From contig JAUXGQ010000023.1 of NCBI GenBank assembly GCA_030621975.1, forward strand, positions 1 to 9,990: a DNA stretch of 9,990 bases, given 5' to 3'. Of the stretch, positions 6,649 through 9,990 are shown one piece after another. The stretch comes from Gammaproteobacteria bacterium (GTDB taxonomy: Bacteria; Pseudomonadota; Gammaproteobacteria; Chromatiales; Chromatiaceae). Below the pieces are notes generated by a model, which saw nothing but the letters and a program-made list of their open reading frames with translations, ran no database searches and had not been told where the DNA came from. Each line of letters starts with the position of its first letter. The first letter of the stretch is position 1. The position numbers and the translations under genes are program-made.

Positions 6649-6725
6649 GCGGAAACGGTCTGGCCCGTTTCTTCTGCAATTTTCTAAATAGTTAGCATTC
6701 CGAAATGCCCATCCCTGTGCCGCGC

Positions 6726-6754
6726 TAGTGCCCCCCGTTTACGGACGGGCACTA
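6726..6754 (-). terminator. Strong hairpin overlapping the stop of the 34-aa ORF
   Basis: TAGTGCCC (6726-6733) and GGGCACTA (6747-6754) are perfect 8-bp arms. Inside them CCG (6735-6737) pairs with CGG (6742-6744). The TAG stop of the 34-aa ORF (6754-6752) is the end of one arm. No U-run follows in the minus-strand direction, so it may be a transcript-stabilising 3' structure or a terminator of non-classical type. Confidence 0.45.
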
Positions 6755-6856
6755 ATCAGGCGAAGATATCTTTGTTTGCCGGAGTGCCTGGTGAGAGACG
6801 TGCGATAAGGGTATGAGAAACAAGGCCGTCAGGCCGCAGATGACATTCTGGAACAT
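6752..6856 (-). CDS. 34-aa hydrophobic peptide with a very strong ribosome binding site
   Basis: I do not recognise this peptide. The frame from ATG 6856 to TAG 6752 encodes MFQNVICGLTALFLIPLSHV followed by SHQALRQTKISSPD. Residues 4-18 are hydrophobic enough for a membrane segment or a short secretion signal; the tail is polar, and there is one cysteine (C7). The main evidence for translation is the purine tract AAGGAGGAGGAGGAA (complement of 6861-6875) ending 4 nt before the ATG, the best Shine-Dalgarno sequence in the window. It starts 28 nt after the stop of the 178-aa secreted protein, so the two are probably co-transcribed. The stop codon is built into a perfect 8-bp hairpin. It could be a small membrane protein, a secreted peptide, or a leader for something that has decayed. 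Confidence 0.55.
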   Translation of the reverse strand: MFQNVICGLTALFLIPLSHVSHQALRQTKISSPD

Positions 6857-6884
6857 TGCTTTCCTCCTCCTCCTTGTTGCTGTT

Positions 6885-7421
6885 TTATGAATTGAGGATG
6901 TACTCCATTTTCGAGCTACCCTGCGAAATAGAGACCTCCCACTGGTCGACACCTGTTTCCTTGATCAACAGCATCGCATCCTCTTTTTTTTTGCCCCAGA
7001 CAACGACACGTAGAAGATAATCTAAATCTGCTCCCATAAAGCCAAAATATAATCGCTTCCAAATTCCCAGATCCAACCCATCATGAACGGGTTCGCCCAG
7101 GCGTTTGGTGAGTGCTGTTTTCTGCTCTTCGGCGAACCGGTAGGCTTCGTCGCGGGTTGTACTTGTGACGGTGATCGTCTGCTCAGTCAACCGTCCCTTA
7201 TCGCAGTGATATATTATAGTCGCCTTTTCCCCTCCCTGGGTTCCCGTGTATCTCATGGTGCTTTGCGTACCATGAACGTCTGCTGCAACGGACCCCAGGC
7301 GCTTTTCAGTCTCTGCGATCCTGTCGCAAGGGATTCCGGGGCGAACATCCGACAGTCGCTGGTCGGCATATACCGCATTGGCCATCAGCCATGACAGCAG
7401 AAACAAAACAATTATTTTCAT
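6885..7421 (-). CDS. Secreted (periplasmic) protein of unknown function, 178 aa
   Basis: I do not recognise a named family. The N-terminus (MKIIVLFLLSWLMANAVYA|DQ) is a good type I signal peptide with cleavage expected after residue 19, so the product should be periplasmic or secreted. The mature part is a mixed alpha/beta-looking domain with two cysteines (C32 in PGIPCDRI and C73 in YHCDKG) that could form a disulfide. Two stretches (PGIPCDRIAETEKRLGS and FAEEQKTALTKRLGEP) recall the 'pG.s...v...lG.P' pattern of BamE/SmpA-like envelope domains, but this is only a resemblance. The ATG at 7421 has a weak ribosome binding site. By my hand count the gene is about 51% G+C, visibly lower than the neighbouring acylase. 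It is downstream of the cytochrome gene on the same strand (165-nt gap) and just upstream of a 34-aa ORF with which it probably shares a transcript. Confidence 0.8.
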   Translation of the reverse strand: MKIIVLFLLSWLMANAVYADQRLSDVRPGIPCDRIAETEKRLGSVAADVHGTQSTMRYTGTQGGEKATIIYHCDKGRLTEQTITVTSTTRDEAYRFAEEQKTALTKRLGEPVHDGLDLGIWKRLYFGFMGADLDYLLRVVVWGKKKEDAMLLIKETGVDQWEVSISQGSSKMEYILNS

Positions 7422-7536
7422 AAGAACTTATTGAACTGACGATAAGGGGCGGAAATAGGTATGGTTTATCCCCTGTTTCCTTCAATCTCTGACCTGTCAG
7501 GTATTATCCCGGTAGGAACGATCGCTGTCGATTTCC

Positions 7537-7578
7537 ACCGGGCAAGGGGGCAGACATGAGATGTCCCACCAGCCCGGT
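7537..7578. repeat. 42-nt nested palindrome after the cytochrome c gene
   Basis: The outer arms ACCGGGC (7537-7543) and GCCCGGT (7572-7578) match perfectly over 7 bp. An inner pair, GACAT (7553-7557) and ATGTC (7561-7565), sits in the middle, with G- and C-rich strands between that can partly pair. It begins 8 nt past the cytochrome stop in the direction of transcription. No U-run follows, so it may protect the 3' end, partly terminate transcription, or be a repeat element. Confidence 0.5.
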
Positions 7579-7586
7579 TGTATCCC

Positions 7587-8054
7587 TCAAGGCAATGGCG
7601 GGGGATTGTCATGCAGGGTTCTCAAAAACCCTAGCAACTTGGCTCTCACGGCGTCCCTGCGTATGCCACGGAAGTCCATCAAACGGCCAGGGACAGCGCG
7701 ATCGGTCCTCGTGAGATAGTAATTCAGCGTGGCATAGTTCCAGATATGGCCCGAATCACGCATGGCCGCGGAGTACTCGAAGCCGGGAGCGCTTCCTGCT
7801 TTGCGTCCCATGATGTTCCATAGATGGGGGCCTTTACCATGACCGCCCGTCTTTTCATGGTCATGGCAGGAAGAACACTTGCGCATGAATATCACCTCGC
7901 CTGCCGCCGTGCCGCCCGCCCGCAGTTTGGTCTGGAACTCATCGGTCAGTGTGGGCTTGAACTCGGACAGAGAACCCTCGCTTTGCGCCCCCAAAGCGGG
8001 GAAGCAGTAAAATAAGCTTGTAACCAGCAGAGCTTGAATAGCTTTCTTCTTCAT
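7587..8054 (-). CDS. Class I c-type cytochrome (cytochrome c2 / mitochondrial-like), periplasmic
   Basis: This is a soluble single-haem electron carrier of 155 residues. The signal peptide is MKKKAIQALLVTSLFYCFPALGA (cleavage near 23). The haem site is C60-S-S-C63-H64. The downstream motifs follow the mitochondrial/c2 pattern: GPHLWNIMGRKAGSAPGFEYS (76-96), IWNYATLNYYLTRTDRAVPG (104-123) and the sixth-ligand Met in PGRLMDFRGI (M126). A 30-residue mature extension precedes the haem domain. By family knowledge it would shuttle electrons in the periplasm between a bc1-type complex or dehydrogenase and an oxidase; no partner gene is in the window. The start is supported by GGAG 6 nt upstream of ATG 8054. 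It stands alone, divergent from the DUF2914 gene, with a possible promoter at 8113-8141. Confidence 0.93.
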   Translation of the reverse strand: MKKKAIQALLVTSLFYCFPALGAQSEGSLSEFKPTLTDEFQTKLRAGGTAAGEVIFMRKCSSCHDHEKTGGHGKGPHLWNIMGRKAGSAPGFEYSAAMRDSGHIWNYATLNYYLTRTDRAVPGRLMDFRGIRRDAVRAKLLGFLRTLHDNPPPLP

Positions 8055-8412
8055 AGGGTCTCCATCCGCACAGGCAGTAACGGTAGTTGTTCCTTTGCCC
8101 CGTGCTTTCGCTACCCTAACGGTTTATTGGTTCTCTGGCAACCGAGAGAATCGTTGGATAACAGGGTGCCCATACTGGCAGACTTGCCGGCGGCAGATTG
8201 AACCTTCCTCCATGGACTCAGGAGCAGAGTCAGTTTGGTCTAGCCGTCACCGTCAGAGCGCAGCGTTGCGGGAAACGGCCGGAAGTGTGCGCTAGTGAAC
8301 AGTTGAGCGCCTGATTGGGGTGTAGGTCACAAACAGGGAAAACTTATCTGGTTGGCGCCAGCAAGCTGTGCTAGCGTTAATCGATAGTTCTATCAGCTCA
8401 GAGGGTTTAGTT
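8055..8412. other. Divergent intergenic region between cytochrome c and DUF2914 genes
   Basis: The 358 bases hold no convincing gene and must carry the promoters for both flanking genes. A hairpin overlapping a possible -35 box faces the cytochrome gene (see 8113-8150). Other symmetric elements are TGCCGGCGGCA (8185-8195) and GATAGTTCTATC, about 15 nt upstream of the DUF2914 Shine-Dalgarno sequence. I could not pick out a convincing -35/-10 pair for the DUF2914 gene. Confidence 0.5.
8113..8150 (-). promoter_or_regulatory. Possible cytochrome c promoter with an overlapping inverted repeat
   Basis: On the minus strand TTGCCA (8141-8136) matches five of six -35 bases. It is followed after 17 nt by TAGGGT (8118-8113), a poor -10 with three matches. 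The inverted repeat TTCTCTGG (8131-8138) and CC(G)AGAGAA (8142-8150) covers the -35, as an operator would. The weak -10 would suit an activator-dependent promoter. Confidence 0.3.
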
Positions 8413-8802
8413 ATGAAAAATATACTGGTAACGGTGGCGGCAGTTTTCTTCGCATCGGCCGCTATGGCGACCGGGGACGTGGGGCGTTCTTTTTTTACTA
8501 CCGGAATCGACGAGCGTGAGCCGGTTGACAGGATTGAAACCCTGGCTCCTTCGGAAGAGCGCGTTTTCTTCTTTACGGAAGTTATTGACATGTCCGATCG
8601 CTCGATAACCCATCGGTGGTCGTATCTGGGGCAGACCATGGCTGAAGTGGGATTCGACATTGGCGGAGACCGCTGGCGGGTCTGGTCCAGCAAACGCCTG
8701 GTGCCGGAATGGGCTGGCGCCTGGCAGGTCGATGTTATCGATGAGAATGGTCAGGTACTGGACACCAAGTATTTTCGCTATGGTGAAGATCAGGCTGAAT
8801 AG
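8413..8802 (+). CDS. DUF2914 domain protein, periplasmic
   Basis: The 129-residue product is almost entirely a DUF2914 domain behind a signal peptide (MKNILVTVAAVFFASAAMA, cleavage after residue 19). Family landmarks are present in order: FTTGIDEREPVDRIETL (28-44), VFFFTEVID (51-59), ITHRWSYLG (65-73), RWRVWSSKRL (87-96), GAWQVDVID (102-110) and a closing FRYG. DUF2914 domains are all-beta and occur alone, as here, or attached to membrane or enzymatic modules; their ligand is not established. The start is ATG 8413, with GAGGG (8401-8405) 7 nt upstream; a longer in-frame reading from 8368 would put 15 residues before the signal peptide and is unlikely. A strong terminator follows at 8882-8916. 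Confidence 0.92.
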   Translation: MKNILVTVAAVFFASAAMATGDVGRSFFTTGIDEREPVDRIETLAPSEERVFFFTEVIDMSDRSITHRWSYLGQTMAEVGFDIGGDRWRVWSSKRLVPEWAGAWQVDVIDENGQVLDTKYFRYGEDQAE

Positions 8803-8803
8803 T

Positions 8804-8848
8804 AGACAGCAGCGTCCGGCGCTGTCTGAGTGTAACGATTGAGACAGC
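8804..8848 (+). promoter_or_regulatory. 3' region with mutually exclusive hairpins
   Basis: AGACAGC occurs at 8804-8810 and again at 8842-8848, and its complement GCTGTCT lies between them at 8821-8827. The middle copy can pair with either outer copy (7 bp each), but not both. The first pairing begins one base after the DUF2914 stop codon. A palindrome ATATCCGGATAT (8852-8863) and the terminator follow. Confidence 0.45.
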
Positions 8849-8881
8849 CTGATATCCGGATATTCTTCAGCCTGCGCGTTG

Positions 8882-8916
8882 AAAAGGCGGTGTCACTGAG
8901 GTGACGCCGCCTTTTT
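8882..8916 (+). terminator. Intrinsic terminator after the DUF2914 gene
   Basis: GGCGG-T-GTCAC (8886-8896) pairs with GTGAC-G-CCGCC (8901-8911) around TGAG, an 11-bp stem with one T-G wobble. It is followed by TTTTT (8912-8916) and preceded by AAAA (8882-8885), so it could act on both strands. It closes the DUF2914 transcript and separates it from zapG. Confidence 0.92.
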
Positions 8917-8970
8917 CTATGGGATTGGTGACGGAGTCGGAAAATCTATGCAACCAGGGGTGATCGCCGT

Positions 8971-8976
8971 TATACT
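8971..8976 (+). promoter_or_regulatory. Possible -10 box for zapG
   Basis: TATACT matches five of six consensus -10 bases and lies 27 nt upstream of the zapG ATG, in the short gap after the preceding terminator, where a promoter is needed. No recognisable -35 lies 16-18 nt upstream, so this is tentative. Confidence 0.3.
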
Positions 8977-9003
8977 TCGATCAGTCCTCGTGGAGACAGG
9001 TAC

Positions 9004-9519
9004 ATGCCTGGCGGCGTCGATATGACCTGGGTCTGGGTAGTCGCTTTGATTAGCCTTGCGGTTGGCATTGGCTTAGGGATAGGTATTGCCTACCTGGCGT
9101 TGGGCAGCTGCAGGCGTGCCCGGGAACTGAAGATTAAACTCGATGCCCTGCAAAAGGAGTCCGATAGTTATCGCGATCAGGTCGCCCAGCATTTTCTGAA
9201 GACTTCGCATCTGGTTCAGAGAATGACCGACAGTTACCGCGATGTCTACAGACACCTGGCCACCGGCTCCCAGTCATTGTGTAAGGAACCCTTGGGCACC
9301 CCCCGACTCGATACTGTCGAAAATTCCTCGATTGCATCTAAACAAAAAGACCGGATAGCGGACGATAAAACCACGGGCAGTTTTTCGAACGGAGAAACTG
9401 ATGGACTGGAAGATGCTGATCCGGACGCTTTTCTCGGGGATTCTCCGCGGGTGCCCGATCTGGATCGGGATAACCTGAACGCAGAAGCGAGCCCTAAGCG
9501 CCGCACGCCATCGCAGTAG
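9004..9519 (+). CDS. zapG: ZapG/YhcB (DUF1043) division- and envelope-associated membrane protein
   Basis: The 171-residue protein has the YhcB layout: one N-terminal glycine-rich membrane segment (about 8-33, WVWVVALISLAVGIGLGIGI), then a cytoplasmic coiled coil (about 38-60). The conserved core is DSYRDQVAQHFLKTSHLVQR followed by MTDSYRDVYRHLATGSQSL (residues 54-92). The rest (93-171) is polar, acidic and probably disordered, as is common in the family. In E. coli YhcB/ZapG is an inner-membrane protein linked to cell division, rod shape and envelope synthesis. The ATG at 9004 has GGAG 8 nt upstream; a second ATG (9022) would also keep the membrane segment. The gene follows a terminator, so it has its own promoter. 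It converges with the DUF2189 gene. Confidence 0.88.
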   Translation: MPGGVDMTWVWVVALISLAVGIGLGIGIAYLALGSCRRARELKIKLDALQKESDSYRDQVAQHFLKTSHLVQRMTDSYRDVYRHLATGSQSLCKEPLGTPRLDTVENSSIASKQKDRIADDKTTGSFSNGETDGLEDADPDAFLGDSPRVPDLDRDNLNAEASPKRRTPSQ

Positions 9520-9521
9520 CG

Positions 9522-9550
9522 GATCGAGGTGGGTTTATCTCCATTCGATC
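9522..9550. terminator. Shared hairpin between convergent zapG and DUF2189 genes
   Basis: GATCGA (9522-9527) pairs with TCGATC (9545-9550), and after one bulged G, GTGGG (9529-9533) pairs with TCCAT (9540-9544) with two G-T wobbles. The 6-nt loop is TTTATC. It fills the 29-nt gap between the two stop codons and overlaps that of the DUF2189 gene. A bidirectional 3' end is likely, although no T-run follows. Confidence 0.45.
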
Positions 9551-9990
9551 AGGTCGCCGCTTCGGACTCCGGCGCGACGAGATCGCGGTAGGCGTGCCAG
9601 GTTGCGTGTCCCACCAGCGGCATGGACACCAGCAGTCCGAGATAAAGCGTAAAGATACCGATGCCCACAAACATCGCAATCAGGGACGCCCACAGCATCA
9701 TGGGGCGCCAGTTCAGCCGTACCGCGGCGAAACTGGTCTGCATGGCGGTCATGATATCGATCTGGCGATCCATCAGCAGGGGGACGGTGACCGCGCTTAT
9801 GGCGAAGGTGAACAAAGCAATGATGCCGCCGATGACTGTGCCTGCCAGAAGGAACAAGGGGCTTTCGCCGGAAAGGAAGACCACGGCGATAAAGTTATCC
9901 CAGGTGGGTACGGGCTTGTCGAAAAACAGCACGAACACCAGGTTGGCTGCCAGCATCCAGGCCAGCATGATCAGCATCAGGACGATCCCC
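9549..9990 (-). CDS. DUF2189 family integral membrane protein (5' end outside window)
   Basis: The C-terminal 146 residues are visible; the frame is open to the right edge, so the real start lies outside and the internal ATGs near 9977 should not be taken as the start. Four membrane segments can be seen, including LFLLAGTVIGGIIALFTFAI and MLWASLIAMFVGIGIFTLYL. The DUF2189 landmarks are present: FAISAVTVPLLMDRQIDIMT, then AMQTSFAAVRLNWRPMMLWA, and VSMPLVGHATWHAYRDLV near the end. Full family members are about 250-270 residues, so a little over half is seen. The function is unknown. Its stop codon lies in the hairpin shared with zapG. Confidence 0.87.
   Translation of the reverse strand, partial: GIVLMLIMLAWMLAANLVFVLFFDKPVPTWDNFIAVVFLSGESPLFLLAGTVIGGIIALFTFAISAVTVPLLMDRQIDIMTAMQTSFAAVRLNWRPMMLWASLIAMFVGIGIFTLYLGLLVSMPLVGHATWHAYRDLVAPESEAAT

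Noticed and set aside
5974..6687. Plus-strand open frame (237 codons) opposite the acylase start
   Set aside because: It is antisense to the conserved alpha region and nucleophile site of the acylase; composition is typical of a GC-rich shadow frame.
9549..9977. Taking ATG 9977 as the true start of the DUF2189 gene
   Set aside because: The frame is open to the window edge and only the C-terminal part of the family domain is present, so the start must lie outside.
1..9990. CRISPR array, insertion sequence, prophage or defence system
   Set aside because: No regularly spaced direct repeats, transposase, integrase, phage structural gene or known defence domain could be seen on either strand.

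Overview
The window looks like a stretch of chromosome from a GC-rich gammaproteobacterium. The main clues are a ZapG/YhcB division-family protein, a YbeL-like DUF1451 zinc-ribbon protein, a DUF2914 periplasmic protein, and DUF1614 and DUF2189 membrane proteins, a mix typical of free-living gammaproteobacteria. I cannot fix the genus from sequence alone. No rRNA, intact tRNA, transposase, phage gene or CRISPR array is visible.

Layout. Positions 1-1769 (minus strand) hold an ABC exporter pair: an ATPase followed by an FtsX-type permease that runs off the left edge; the two genes overlap by 7 nt. A 61-aa protein of unknown function lies upstream on the same strand (1973-2158). Positions 2159-2831 have no convincing gene but carry many inverted repeats and two fragments resembling dispersed bacterial repeats; they lead into a plus-strand DUF1451 zinc-ribbon gene (2832-3383). 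A DUF1614 membrane protein (3604-4266, minus) converges on it. A large penicillin-acylase family Ntn hydrolase (4483-6648, minus) follows, with no visible export signal.

Positions 6752-8054 hold three minus-strand genes: a class I cytochrome c (7587-8054), a secreted 178-aa protein of unknown function (6885-7421), and a 34-aa hydrophobic peptide (6752-6856) preceded by an exceptionally strong Shine-Dalgarno sequence. The last two lie in visibly AT-richer DNA and probably form one transcript. Divergent from the cytochrome is a DUF2914 gene (8413-8802) with a structured 3' region and a clear intrinsic terminator (8882-8916). Then come zapG (9004-9519) and a convergent DUF2189 gene entering from the right edge; their stop codons share one hairpin.

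How the genes relate. Apart from the ABC pair and the 178-aa/34-aa pair, these look like single-gene units of housekeeping or envelope function. At least eight predicted products are in or across the cell envelope. I found no clear defence, biosynthetic or mobile system. The least explained parts are the 34-aa peptide with its partner, the structured non-coding region at about 2300-2830, and the apparently cytoplasmic acylase.
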